Assembly (NCBI RefSeq): GCF_047501535.1
Contig: NZ_JAZDRJ010000006.1
Span: 124,001-188,000, forward strand
DNA length: 64,000 nucleotides
Origin: Yanghanlia sp047501535
Lineage (GTDB): Bacteria > Pseudomonadota > Gammaproteobacteria > Burkholderiales > Burkholderiaceae_B
Direction of reading: 5' to 3'
Part shown: in pieces, positions 1 to 8,601 of the stretch
How positions within the stretch are numbered: the first letter of the stretch is position 1
Layout: every line of letters starts with the position of its first letter
Translations under genes and position numbers: made by a program
Notes under the pieces: generated by a model
Seen by the model: the letters and a program-made list of their open reading frames with translations, nothing else
The model's database searches: none
Told to the model about the DNA's origin: nothing

Positions 1-1934
1 CGGATCTCATCACACCGTATTCGCCCACCCAGAGAGTCGGTGCCGCGCCCTTGTCGGCGTTTGGCAGCGTGCGTCATGCAGTGGTCATGCGTTCTTTGGG
101 TAATGCCTTCGAGGCGGACGATGTGGCGGCGTTTGACCGCCGCAATTCTGAAGCCTTGCAGGCTGCCGGGCTAATGCCGCCGGGCGGCCAGGTCGAGTAC
201 ATGGCTGAACTCAAGTTTGACGGGTTGGCGGTCAGCTTGCGTTACGAGCGCGGCTTGCTGGTGCAGGCCGCTACGCGCGGCGATGGTCAGACCGGGGAAG
301 ATATCACCGCCAATGTGCGCACCGTGCGTTCCGTGCCCTTGCGCCTGCAAGGAGACGACATTCCTGAAGTGCTGGAAGTCCGGGGCGAAATGCTGATGAC
401 GCATCAGGATTTTGAACGGCTCAACGAACAGCAGCGCCAGCGCCGCGAAAAGGTGTTCGTCAACCCGCGCAATGCCGCTGCCGGCAGCCTGCGCCAGCTA
501 GACCCCCGCATTACCGCCACCCGCCCCTTGCGTTTCTTCGCTTATGGCTGGGGCGAGATCCGCTTACGCCAAGCCAGTGGTGAACTGGATCTGTTCAATC
601 AGGAAGCCGGCGACGCCGCCATGCCGCGTGATACGCATGCCGGCATGTTGGACTGGTTTGCCAGCCTGGGCTTGCCAGTGAATGATTTGCGTCGTCGTGT
701 GCGTGGCGTGGAAGGCTTGCTGGCTTACTACGAAGAGATCAGCGCTCAGCGCGCGACGCTGCAGTTTGAGATTGACGGCCTGGTTTACAAGGTGGATTCG
801 CTTGAGGCGCAAAGCGTGTTGGGCTATGTGGCGCGCGCACCGCGCTATGCCGTGGCTCACAAGTTTCCGGCCCAAGAAGAAAACACGGTTGTGCTGGATA
901 TCGACGTACAGGTGGGCCGCACGGGCGCATTGACCCCCGTGGCGCGCTTGAAGCCGGTCTTTGTGGGCGGGGTGACCGTCACCAACGCGACCTTGCACAA
1001 TGAAGATGAAATCCGCCGCAAAGGTATCTATATTGGAGATACGGTCGTGGTGCGCCGGGCGGGGGACGTCATACCGGAAATTGTGGCTTCGATTGCCGAG
1101 CTGCGCCCGGCCGACGCACGCCCCTTCCATATGCCCCAGAGCTGCCCTGTCTGTGGTTCGGCTGTGGAACGCCTGGAAGACGAGGCCGCTACGCGCTGTA
1201 CTGGCGGGCTGTTCTGCGCCGCGCAACGCAAGCAAAGCCTGACTCATGCGGCAGGTCGTAAGGCGCTGGATATCGAAGGGCTGGGCGAAAAACTGGTCGA
1301 TCAGCTGGTAGAGAGCGGGCGGGTGAAATCACTGGCCGACCTCTTCACGCTTAATGTGCTGGAACTCGCCGCCTACGAGCGTATGGGGCAAAAATCGGCT
1401 GAGAATTTGGTGAAAGCCATCGACAAAGCCCGCAAGCCGGAGCTGGGTCGTTTGTTATTCGCCTTGGGTATTCGCCATGTGGGCGAAACCACCGCTCGCG
1501 ATCTGGCACTGCACTTTGGTTCGATCGAAGCCATTATGCAAGCGGATGAAGAGGCCTTGCTGGCGGTGCGCGATGTCGGGCCGGTAGTGGCGGGTTCTGT
1601 GGTGCGCTTTTTTGGTGAACCCCATAATCGGGAAATCATCCAGGCTTTGCAGCAGGCCGGGGTCGAACCTGTTGCCGAGGCCGCGCCTCAGGGCGGCGCT
1701 CTGCCGCTGGCGGGTAAAACCCTGGTGCTCACAGGCACACTGCCCAATTGGAGCCGCGATGAAGCCACCCGCCATATCATGGCAGCAGGCGGCAAGGTCA
1801 GCGGTTCCGTATCGCGCAAAACCGCTTATGTGGTGGCGGGTGAAGAAGCAGGCAGCAAGCTTGAGAAAGCGCGCACTTTAGGGGTAACCATACTGGATGA
1901 AGATGGCCTGAAAGCGCTTTTAGCTCAGGAATAA
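1..1934 (+). CDS. ligA: NAD-dependent DNA ligase LigA (5' truncated by window edge)
   Basis: Seals nicks in duplex DNA during replication and repair, using NAD+ to adenylate the enzyme. The frame is open from base 3 (reading DLITPYSPTQRVG), so the true start lies upstream; about 643 residues are visible against 670-700 for the family. The adenylation motif KFDG has its catalytic Lys at 213-215. A four-Cys zinc site (CPVC...C...C) lies near bases 1143-1225. Helix-hairpin-helix repeats follow, and a BRCT domain begins near base 1690 (GKTLVLTGTL). The stop is followed within a few bases by a hairpin shared with the convergent operon. Family assignment is secure; only the N-terminal domain Ia is missing, because of the window edge. 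Confidence 0.97.
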   Translation, partial: DLITPYSPTQRVGAAPLSAFGSVRHAVVMRSLGNAFEADDVAAFDRRNSEALQAAGLMPPGGQVEYMAELKFDGLAVSLRYERGLLVQAATRGDGQTGEDITANVRTVRSVPLRLQGDDIPEVLEVRGEMLMTHQDFERLNEQQRQRREKVFVNPRNAAAGSLRQLDPRITATRPLRFFAYGWGEIRLRQASGELDLFNQEAGDAAMPRDTHAGMLDWFASLGLPVNDLRRRVRGVEGLLAYYEEISAQRATLQFEIDGLVYKVDSLEAQSVLGYVARAPRYAVAHKFPAQEENTVVLDIDVQVGRTGALTPVARLKPVFVGGVTVTNATLHNEDEIRRKGIYIGDTVVVRRAGDVIPEIVASIAELRPADARPFHMPQSCPVCGSAVERLEDEAATRCTGGLFCAAQRKQSLTHAAGRKALDIEGLGEKLVDQLVESGRVKSLADLFTLNVLELAAYERMGQKSAENLVKAIDKARKPELGRLLFALGIRHVGETTARDLALHFGSIEAIMQADEEALLAVRDVGPVVAGSVVRFFGEPHNREIIQALQQAGVEPVAEAAPQGGALPLAGKTLVLTGTLPNWSRDEATRHIMAAGGKVSGSVSRKTAYVVAGEEAGSKLEKARTLGVTILDEDGLKALLAQE

Positions 1935-1938
1935 AAAA

Positions 1939-1976
1939 ACCCCAAAAGGGTGGGCTGATTGCCCGACTTTTGGGGT
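1939..1976 (-). terminator. Intrinsic terminator of the minus-strand PPIase operon (possibly bidirectional)
   Basis: A perfect 10-bp stem (ACCCCAAAAG at 1939-1948 with its complement at 1967-1976) encloses a second short GGGC/GCCC pairing. On the minus strand it is followed by a run of seven T (bases 1938-1932), so it is oriented to end the operon coming from 4097-2071. The plus strand lacks a T tract, so termination of ligA here is less certain. Confidence 0.75.
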
Positions 1977-2070
1977 GCATCGCAGAAGGCGCTAAGCGCC
2001 TGCCCGCCAGGAGTAGAAAGCCGTTGAATGCCCAAGCCTCAATAAGAGGCGTGGGCGAGTTTCAGCGGGT

Positions 2071-2853
2071 TTAGTCCTGTTTGATTTTGGCGTCTTTCAC
2101 CAGCTGCTGCTGGAATTCTACGACTTGCTGCTGGCGCAGCATTTCTTCCAGTTGCGGCTTGATGCTGTCGAGAGCGGGAAACTCTACTGCGCGCTCGTCT
2201 TCCACCTGGATGATATGCCAACCAAACTGGCTCTTGACGGGCTGTTCGGCTGTCGCACCTTTCTTCAGGCTTTCAACTGTCTGAGCGAATTCCGGCACGT
2301 AATTGGAAGGCGGGGCCCAGCCGAGATCGCCGCCGTTTTTGCCACTGCCCGGGTCGATGGAGTGTTCTTTGGCAGCCTCATCAAACTTGACCTTTTTGGC
2401 TTTGATCTGAGCAAGCAGGTCTTCCGCCTGTTTCTGGTCTTCCACCAGAATGTGGCGCACCTTGTATTCCTTGCGCTCGGGTTGCGCCGCTTTAATTTTG
2501 TCGTATTCCGTCTTGAGCTTTTTGTCGTCAATCGGGTTCTTCTCAAGGTGGTCGGAGATCAGCGCACGCACCAGAATACCCTGGCGAGCCAGTTCAATTT
2601 CCTGGGCGACGTTGGCGCGCTTGTCGATGCCGGCCTTTTCAGCGGCTTGCACAGCCACCAGACGGTGGATCATCTCTTGTTTGACTTGTTCGCGCAGTTC
2701 AGGAGAATCCTGTGCACCTTGATCGACCAGCAGCGAGACAAACTGATTCAGTTGTTCGTCAGTGATGGTCTGCCCGTTAACGGAAGCGATTTGCTTGGCA
2801 TGGAGCGGAAAAGCCAGTGCGCAGGCAGCGGCGAGTACGGCGAGTCTCTTCAT
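2071..2853 (-). CDS. Periplasmic parvulin-type peptidyl-prolyl isomerase
   Basis: A 260-residue protein with a cleavable signal peptide (MKRLAVLAAACALAFPLHA), so it is expected in the periplasm, where it would assist folding of exported proteins. The N-terminal part resembles the SurA/PrsA chaperone region (VNGQTITDEQLNQFV). The parvulin (rotamase) domain spans roughly residues 130-225, with the family wording VRHILVEDQKQAEDLL and GGDLGWAPPSNYVPEFA. It is shorter than SurA and has one parvulin domain, so it is a PpiC/PrsA-like protein and not SurA itself. It is the last gene of a four-gene minus-strand cluster, 7 bases after the bolA-like gene. Confidence 0.9.
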   Translation of the reverse strand: MKRLAVLAAACALAFPLHAKQIASVNGQTITDEQLNQFVSLLVDQGAQDSPELREQVKQEMIHRLVAVQAAEKAGIDKRANVAQEIELARQGILVRALISDHLEKNPIDDKKLKTEYDKIKAAQPERKEYKVRHILVEDQKQAEDLLAQIKAKKVKFDEAAKEHSIDPGSGKNGGDLGWAPPSNYVPEFAQTVESLKKGATAEQPVKSQFGWHIIQVEDERAVEFPALDSIKPQLEEMLRQQQVVEFQQQLVKDAKIKQD

Positions 2854-2860
2854 GTAGTCC

Positions 2861-3124
2861 TCAGGTTGTTGCCTTGGCGTCTATGGCCAGAGCGTGAATG
2901 GGATGTGGCATTAAATCGTGGACGAGATCATACACAAGCCGGTGGCTGGCGACAGCACGCAGCCCTTCAAAACGGGGTGACACAATTTTGACGCGGTAAT
3001 GGCCGGCGCCATCGCGACTACCGGCATGGCCGATGTGCAGATGGGATTCGTCGATGATTTCCAGTTCGACGGGGTCGAGCGCCGACAGGCGCTCGCGCAG
3101 AAGTTGAATACGATCAGTAGTCAT
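2861..3124 (-). CDS. BolA family protein
   Basis: An 87-residue protein with the BolA fold wording (LEIIDESHLHIGHAG, then a conserved RFEGLRAVASHRLVYDLV). BolA proteins pair with monothiol glutaredoxins in Fe-S cluster and redox homeostasis; that role is family knowledge and nothing here shows it directly. The start ATG lies two bases downstream of the yciB stop. The length and the conserved C-terminal MPHPIHALAI segment make the call firm, but BolA and IbaG subtypes cannot be separated with confidence by eye. Confidence 0.9.
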   Translation of the reverse strand: MTTDRIQLLRERLSALDPVELEIIDESHLHIGHAGSRDGAGHYRVKIVSPRFEGLRAVASHRLVYDLVHDLMPHPIHALAIDAKATT

Positions 3125-3126
3125 GG

Positions 3127-3702
3127 TTATTGCTTGGGTTCCTGGGGCAGGCGGGGGGCTTCAGAATCATCTTTCATGTAACGGGCCATCCAGAGGGACT
3201 GGCCGATCACGAAGACGATCATGAGTATCATCAGGCCGAAGACCTTGAAGTTCACCCATTGAGATTCTGTGAACCGGCCGGAGAAGGCGACATACAGATT
3301 GAGAGCGCCGCAAACCAGGAAGAAGCCCGCCCAACTGAAATTGAGCCTGTCCCAGGCGACCGGGGGCAGTTCAATCTGCCCGCCCATCAATTTTTGCAGG
3401 AAGTTGCGTTTGAACAGCCATTTTCCGCCCAGCAGCGCAGCGCCGAAAATCCAATAAAGCACGGTGGGCTTCCATTTGATGAAAGCGTCGTTGTGGAAAA
3501 ACAGGGTGGCGCCGCCAAAAACGACAATCACACCGAGGTTGATCCAGTGCATGGTTTCGATGGTTTTTCCACGCAGCTTCAGCCAGGCGAATTGCAACAC
3601 CCCGGCTGCGATCGCTACCGCGGTGGCCGTGTAAATGTCGGCCACCCGGAATGCGATGAAAAACAGGATAAGCGGGAACAGGTCGAATAGGAATTTCTTC
3701 AT
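3127..3702 (-). CDS. yciB: Septation protein A / inner membrane protein YciB
   Basis: A 191-residue integral membrane protein with five or more hydrophobic segments and the YciB start MKKFLFDLFPLILFFIAFR. Conserved wording includes MHWINLGVIVVFGGATLFFH and KWKPTVLYWIFG. The family (IspA/YciB) affects cell division and cell-envelope synthesis, but its biochemical role is not settled. Its ATG overlaps the msrB stop by four bases (ATGA), so the two are translationally coupled. Its length matches the family. Confidence 0.93.
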   Translation of the reverse strand: MKKFLFDLFPLILFFIAFRVADIYTATAVAIAAGVLQFAWLKLRGKTIETMHWINLGVIVVFGGATLFFHNDAFIKWKPTVLYWIFGAALLGGKWLFKRNFLQKLMGGQIELPPVAWDRLNFSWAGFFLVCGALNLYVAFSGRFTESQWVNFKVFGLMILMIVFVIGQSLWMARYMKDDSEAPRLPQEPKQ

Positions 3703-4097
3703 TCTTCTTCAGGCTCGAAATTCAGCGCAAGCGAGTTGATGCAATAGCGCAGGCCGGTAGGTGGCGGGCCATCCGGAAACACATGGCCAAGATGAGAGTC
3801 GCAGACATTACACAGGACTTCTGTGCGCACCATGCCGTGACTGGTGTCGGCTTCCTCGCGGATGTTTTCGGGGTTGAGCGCCTCGAAATAGCTGGGCCAG
3901 CCGCAACCGGCATCGAATTTGGTATCGGATGCGAACAAGGGGGTGCCGCAGCCAACGCAGCGATAAATGCCGGGGGTGAAAGTGTCCCAGTAGCGGCCCG
4001 TGAACGGGCGTTCCGTACCCTTGCGCCGGGCGACGTAATATTCTTCAGGTGACAGGAGCGCCTGCCACTCTTCTTCAGACCGTGTGAGCTTCTTCAC
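3699..4097 (-). CDS. msrB: Peptide-methionine (R)-S-oxide reductase MsrB
   Basis: Reduces the R epimer of methionine sulfoxide in proteins. The 132-residue sequence has no signal peptide, so it is cytoplasmic. The two zinc CxxC pairs are visible (CVGCGTPLF and CNVCDSHLGHVF), as is the catalytic Cys in RYCINSLAL. It is the first gene of the minus-strand cluster, and its promoter must lie in the 4098-4358 spacer shared with a divergent transporter operon. A periplasmic MsrPQ system is encoded separately at 32.9-34.5 kb. Confidence 0.96.
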   Translation of the reverse strand: MKKLTRSEEEWQALLSPEEYYVARRKGTERPFTGRYWDTFTPGIYRCVGCGTPLFASDTKFDAGCGWPSYFEALNPENIREEADTSHGMVRTEVLCNVCDSHLGHVFPDGPPPTGLRYCINSLALNFEPEEE

Positions 4098-4358
4098 GTT
4101 GAAGGTGTCTCCGTATCAGGAAGGAAAGAGGTACATGTTAATCGACTTCTATCTCTTCCAATGGTTCCCGACGGTAAAACCTGGAATCAAATTGGTGGGA
4201 ACCTAATTGATGTTAGAGGAAAAACCTGACGGTTTTAGCTGTGTAAACACCACGGCTTCACTGGAAAACACCTATGCAAGAGGCCTTGGCTCCTATGCTA
4301 AGCTGCCGCGTTGTGGGTAATTTTTTGTATAACATCTTTTCCTTATAGATAAAAACCA
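4098..4358. other. Divergent intergenic region between msrB and the first LIV operon
   Basis: This 261-base spacer must hold the promoters for both flanking operons. The clearest element is a 7-bp inverted repeat (GGTTCCC at 4163-4169 and GGGAACC at 4197-4203), which could be a regulator site or a weak hairpin. No convincing Shine-Dalgarno sequence precedes the 4359 ATG, and I could not define -35/-10 pairs with confidence. Confidence 0.3.
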
Positions 4359-5531
4359 ATGAAACGTAAGCAGTTCAACCGATTTTCGATATTGGCCGGC
4401 GCACTGGCGCTAACCCTGCCGCTGGCGGCCTTTGCGCAGGTCAAGGTCGGCGTGACGGTTTCCAGCACGGGGCCCGCCGCTTCGCTGGGCATTCCCGAAC
4501 GCAATACGGTCTCACTGCTTCCCACAGAAATTGCGGGGCAGAAGGTCGAATACATCGTTCTGGACGACGCCACTGACCCGACTATCGCTGTGCGTAATAT
4601 GCGCAAGCTTGTCACGGACGACAACGTCGACGTGGTCATTGGTACAACGGCCAGCCCGGGTTCCATCGCCATGGTGGATGTCGCCGCCGAAACCCAGACT
4701 CCTATGATCAGCGTTGCGGCCAATGCCCGCATTGTCGAGCCTGTCGAAGGCCCGCGCATCTGGGCGTTCAAAACACCCCAAAACGACCGCCTTATGGCGG
4801 ATGCCCTGGCCAAGAGCATGGTCAAGCATGGCGTCAAAACCTTGGGTTTCATTGGCTATAACGATGCCTACGGCGAAGGTTGGCTGGAAGAAATGACAGC
4901 CGCTGCCGAAGCGCAAGGGATCAAAATCGTGGCGGTAGAACGCTATGCCCGCCCCGATACCAGCGTAACGGGCCAAGTGCTTAAGCTTATCGCCGCCAAG
5001 CCCGACGGCATTCTGGTAGCCGGTTCGGGTACACCCGTGGCCTTGCCACAAAGTGAGCTCAAGAACCGCGGCTACAAGGGCATCATGTACCAGACTCACG
5101 GTGCGGCCAACAACGATGTCCTGCGCGTCTGTGGCAAGGATTGCAACGACATGTACCTGCCTGCGGGTCCGTTGCTGGTGGCTGAGCAACTGCCGGACGA
5201 CAATCCAGTCAAACAAACCGCCCTCGATTACAAGAATAAATATGAAGCCAAGTACGGCCCAGGCAGCATCAGCACGTTCGGCGGCCACTTGTGGGATGCC
5301 GGCATGGTGATTGAAGCCGCTATTCCTGTGGCGCTCGAAACTGGCGCCAAGCCCGGTACGGTGGAATTCCGTAAGGCATTGCGCGATGCCATTGAGCAAA
5401 CTAAAGATCTCGCCGCGTCACAAGGCGTATTCAATATGTCGGCTGACGATCACGCAGGTCTTGACGAACGCGCGCGTGTCATGGTGAAGGTTGTGGATGG
5501 CAAATGGACATACCAGCCTGATCTGCAGTAA
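4359..5531 (+). CDS. LIV-type ABC transporter periplasmic substrate-binding protein
   Basis: A 390-residue binding protein of the Peripla_BP_6/LivJ class. The signal peptide ends near LPLAAFAQ, and the mature start VKVGVTVSSTGPAASLG is typical. The two-lobed fold is supported by GFIGYNDAYGEGWLEEM and by TFGGHLWDAGMVIEAA near the C terminus. It heads an operon encoding two permease domains and two ATPases, so it is the ligand receptor of that importer. The ligand cannot be read from sequence; this class includes receptors for branched-chain amino acids, amides and aromatic acids. It is only distantly like the binding proteins at 11482 and 59026. An intrinsic terminator lies directly after the stop. 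Confidence 0.92.
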   Translation: MKRKQFNRFSILAGALALTLPLAAFAQVKVGVTVSSTGPAASLGIPERNTVSLLPTEIAGQKVEYIVLDDATDPTIAVRNMRKLVTDDNVDVVIGTTASPGSIAMVDVAAETQTPMISVAANARIVEPVEGPRIWAFKTPQNDRLMADALAKSMVKHGVKTLGFIGYNDAYGEGWLEEMTAAAEAQGIKIVAVERYARPDTSVTGQVLKLIAAKPDGILVAGSGTPVALPQSELKNRGYKGIMYQTHGAANNDVLRVCGKDCNDMYLPAGPLLVAEQLPDDNPVKQTALDYKNKYEAKYGPGSISTFGGHLWDAGMVIEAAIPVALETGAKPGTVEFRKALRDAIEQTKDLAASQGVFNMSADDHAGLDERARVMVKVVDGKWTYQPDLQ

Positions 5532-5540
5532 TCGCCTGAT

Positions 5541-5571
5541 ACCGGCCCTCCTTTGCGAATGGGCCGGTTTT
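5541..5571 (+). terminator. Intercistronic intrinsic terminator/attenuator after the SBP gene
   Basis: A perfect 8-bp stem (ACCGGCCC at 5541-5548, GGGCCGGT at 5561-5568) with a 12-base loop is followed by TTTTC. It sits 9 bases after the binding-protein stop and about 110 bases before livH. Partial termination here would make the binding protein more abundant than the membrane parts. Confidence 0.75.
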
Positions 5572-5682
5572 CTTCCCAGTATTCCATGGCGGACGGCCTC
5601 TGTTCTTATACAGACGCCGTCCGTCTGATTTCAATGCCAAGCGGGGCGCATGCCGCCGCCCGCTATCCAGGTGTCATCCGCA

Positions 5683-6720
5683 ATGGATACAACAATCATT
5701 CTTATCCTTCTACAGGATGGCGTGATGAACGGGGCCATCTACGCGCTGCTCGGGCTGGCGCTGGTGCTGGTCTTTCTCGTTACACGCATTATTTTTATTC
5801 CCCAAGGTGAGTTCGTTGCCTTTGGCGCACTGACCCTGGCGTTTATGGTTGATGGCCAGACGCCGGGCACTGTGGCCATGTTGCTCATTCTTGGCGCCCT
5901 GGTGTTTCTGAGTGAGCTGATTGCCGCCGGGCGTACCCGACAATGGCAGGGGCTAGGCCGCACCGCCGTTTGGACGCTTGGGTTGCCGCTGGCCTTGTAT
6001 GCGCTGGCGCCCTACGTGGTGGCCAAGGACACACCTTTATGGCTGAACGTATTGTTCTCCCTGGCACTGGTTGTGCCCATGGGACCCATGTTGTACCGCC
6101 TGGTTTATCAGCCGGTGGCGGAAGCCAGTGTGCTGGTTCTGCTCATTATTTCAGTGGCGCTGCACTTTGCCATGACAGGCCTGGCCCTGGCGTTTTTCGG
6201 CGCTGAGGGCTGGCGCACACCGCCTTTTGTTGAAGGGCAGGTGGATATGGGGCCGGTGAGCTGGTCGGCACAGACCTTTTTTGTGCTGGGCACGTGTGTA
6301 GTGCTGATTACGGCTTTGTGGCTGTTTTTTGGCCGCACCCTGCATGGCAAGGCGTTGCGCGCCACTGCCGTCAACCGGCGTGGCGCCCGCTTAATGGGCA
6401 TTAGCACAAATATGTCGGGCAGCCTGACATTCACGCTGGCCGCAGCGATTGGCGCGCTGTCTGGCATGCTGATCGCGCCGGTGACCACCATTTATTACGA
6501 CACTGGCTTTTTGATCGGCTTGAAAGGCTTTGTAGCGGGCATTTTCGGCGGGCTGCTCAGCTATCCCATTGCCGCCATAGGCGCGATGGGGGTAGGCGTG
6601 CTGGAATCGTTCTCGTCATTCTGGGCCAGCGCCTGGAAGGAAGTCATTGTGTTCACACTGATCATTCCGGTATTGCTGTGGCGTTCCTTTGGTTCCAAAC
6701 ATATTGATGACGAGGCCTGA
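5683..6720 (+). CDS. LIV-type ABC transporter permease (LivH-like)
   Basis: A 345-residue membrane protein of the BPD_transp_2 family with about eight hydrophobic segments. It opens with the LivH-type LLQDGVMNGAIYALLGLALV and contains GKALRATAVNRRGARLMGI, the cytoplasmic loop that contacts the ATPase. I chose the ATG at 5683 because the family N terminus begins there; an in-frame ATG at 5650 would add 11 atypical residues. It forms the translocation channel with the LivM half of the next gene, whose ATG follows the stop by three bases. Confidence 0.9.
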   Translation: MDTTIILILLQDGVMNGAIYALLGLALVLVFLVTRIIFIPQGEFVAFGALTLAFMVDGQTPGTVAMLLILGALVFLSELIAAGRTRQWQGLGRTAVWTLGLPLALYALAPYVVAKDTPLWLNVLFSLALVVPMGPMLYRLVYQPVAEASVLVLLIISVALHFAMTGLALAFFGAEGWRTPPFVEGQVDMGPVSWSAQTFFVLGTCVVLITALWLFFGRTLHGKALRATAVNRRGARLMGISTNMSGSLTFTLAAAIGALSGMLIAPVTTIYYDTGFLIGLKGFVAGIFGGLLSYPIAAIGAMGVGVLESFSSFWASAWKEVIVFTLIIPVLLWRSFGSKHIDDEA

Positions 6721-6723
6721 GCC

Positions 6724-8601
6724 ATGAACCGCAGATTGTTATTCATTGTCGTTGCGGCGATAGCCCTGCTACCTATATTGCCGGTGACGCCGGCGTTCTG
6801 GATCACTCATCTGAATTATGTCGGTCTGGCCAGCCTGGTGGTATTGGGCCTGGTGCTCATGACAGGGGTGAGCGGCTTGACATCTTTTGGCCAAGCGGCG
6901 TTTGTGGGCATGGGAGCCTACACCACCGCGTGGCTGACAACGGCCCTGAGCTGGTCGCCCTGGCTGGCATTGCCTGTCGCATTGGGCGTGACCTTCATCG
7001 CCGCTTACGCGCTGGGCGCTATTACCTTGCGGTTGTCGGGCCATTTCTTGTCGCTGGGCACGTTGGCCTGGGGTCTGTCCCTGTATTACGTGTTTGGTAA
7101 TTTGTCCTTCCTGGGCCAACACGATGGGATTGCAGGGATTCAACCTCTGGAATTTTTTGGCATCTCGCTGGCGGATGGGCGCAATATTTATTACCTGATC
7201 TGGGCCTGCGTACTGCTGGGCCTGTGGGGCACACGTAATCTGCTGGACTCGCGGCCAGGCCGGGCGATTCGTGCGCTCAGAAGTGGGCAGGATATGGCCG
7301 AGTCCTTCGGTGTGGATACGGCGCGCTACAAGACCATTGTGTTTGTTTATGCCGCCTTGCTGGCCTGCCTGTCGGGCTGGCTCTACGCCCACATGCAAAG
7401 GGCCGTCAGCCCCAGCCCTTTTGGCTTGAACTACGGCATTGAATACCTTTTCATGGCAGTGGTGGGCGGCGCCAGCAGTGTCTGGGGCGCCGTGGTAGGG
7501 GCAGCCCTCATCCTGACTCTGAAAGACCAGTTGCAGAATGTCCTGCCTGTGATCTTTGGCAGCAACACCAATTTCGAGCTAATTGTTTTTGGCGTGCTGA
7601 TGATATTGGTCTTGCAGTATGCGCGAGGCGGCGTGTTTCCAATTCTGGCGCATGGCTGGCAAAGGATTCGCGGTGGGGCTCACGCCCAGCAACGTGAAGC
7701 GCCTCCCGTCGCGCCGGCGCTGGCGCAGCGGCCTCGTCCAGAGCCGGGCGCAGTGGTGCTAGAAGTTGAAGAACTGCGTAAGGAGTTCGGCGGTCTGGTA
7801 GCGGTGAACGACGTCAGCTTCAAGTTGCGCGGTGGCGAAATCATGGGCCTGATCGGCCCTAACGGCGCCGGTAAGAGCACGACCTTTAACCTGATTACAG
7901 GGGTGTACAAACCTACCCGCGGCAGCGTGCGCTTTATGAATGAACGTCTGGACACGCTGCCTGCCCGTGAGATTTCCCGGCTGGGTGTGGGGCGCACGTT
8001 TCAGCACGTGCAACTTCTACCCACCATGACTGTGCTGGAAAACGTGGCGCTGGGGGCGCATCTGCGCCGTAATGTGGGGGTTGTGGCAGCGGCTTTACAT
8101 GCCGAACGCGCCATCGAAGCGGAAATCCTGCATGAAGCAGCGGTTCAGCTTGAGCGCGTGGGCCTGGGTGATGTGCTCTACGAAGAGGCCGGCAACCTGG
8201 CTCTGGGCCAGCAGCGCATTCTGGAAATCGCCCGCGCACTGGCGGCCGACCCGGTTCTGCTATTGCTGGATGAGCCGGCGGCCGGGCTGCGCTACAAGGA
8301 GAAACAGGAACTTGCCGCAGTGCTTGATCAACTGCGCAAGGAAAACATGAGCATTCTGCTGGTTGAACACGACATGGATTTTGTCATGAGCCTGACCGAC
8401 CACATCGTCGTGATGGATTTCGGCACCAAGATCGCCGAAGGCACGCCTGAAGAAATACAAGTGCATCCCGCAGTGCTGGAAGCCTACTTGGGCGGCATCG
8501 ACGAAGACCTCGATGTTTTGCCCGAAGCCGCGGCGTCGCAACAGCCTTCTGCGCCCCAAGGGGTGGGCGCTGCTGCTACGGCGGCAGGGAGTTCAGCATG
8601 A
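6724..8601 (+). CDS. Fused LIV-type permease-ATPase (LivM-LivG fusion)
   Basis: A 625-residue two-domain protein. Residues 1 to about 320 are a LivM-type permease (GVSGLTSFGQAAFVGMGAY; RAIRALRSGQDMAESFGV). A roughly 25-residue Pro/Ala/Arg linker near residues 318-342 leads into a LivG-type ATPase. In the ATPase, Walker A is GPNGAGKST near residue 378, the signature is LALGQQR (a variant of LSGGQ) near 493, Walker B is LLLLDEPAAG near 516, and the H-loop is VEHDMDF. The reading frame is continuous through the junction, so this is a true fusion and not two overlapping genes. The C terminus carries an Ala-rich tail. Confidence 0.93.
   Translation: MNRRLLFIVVAAIALLPILPVTPAFWITHLNYVGLASLVVLGLVLMTGVSGLTSFGQAAFVGMGAYTTAWLTTALSWSPWLALPVALGVTFIAAYALGAITLRLSGHFLSLGTLAWGLSLYYVFGNLSFLGQHDGIAGIQPLEFFGISLADGRNIYYLIWACVLLGLWGTRNLLDSRPGRAIRALRSGQDMAESFGVDTARYKTIVFVYAALLACLSGWLYAHMQRAVSPSPFGLNYGIEYLFMAVVGGASSVWGAVVGAALILTLKDQLQNVLPVIFGSNTNFELIVFGVLMILVLQYARGGVFPILAHGWQRIRGGAHAQQREAPPVAPALAQRPRPEPGAVVLEVEELRKEFGGLVAVNDVSFKLRGGEIMGLIGPNGAGKSTTFNLITGVYKPTRGSVRFMNERLDTLPAREISRLGVGRTFQHVQLLPTMTVLENVALGAHLRRNVGVVAAALHAERAIEAEILHEAAVQLERVGLGDVLYEEAGNLALGQQRILEIARALAADPVLLLLDEPAAGLRYKEKQELAAVLDQLRKENMSILLVEHDMDFVMSLTDHIVVMDFGTKIAEGTPEEIQVHPAVLEAYLGGIDEDLDVLPEAAASQQPSAPQGVGAAATAAGSSA

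Noticed and set aside
2125..2991. 288-codon plus-strand open frame opposite the PPIase gene
   Set aside because: Shadow of the minus-strand PPIase, which has a signal peptide and a clear parvulin domain.
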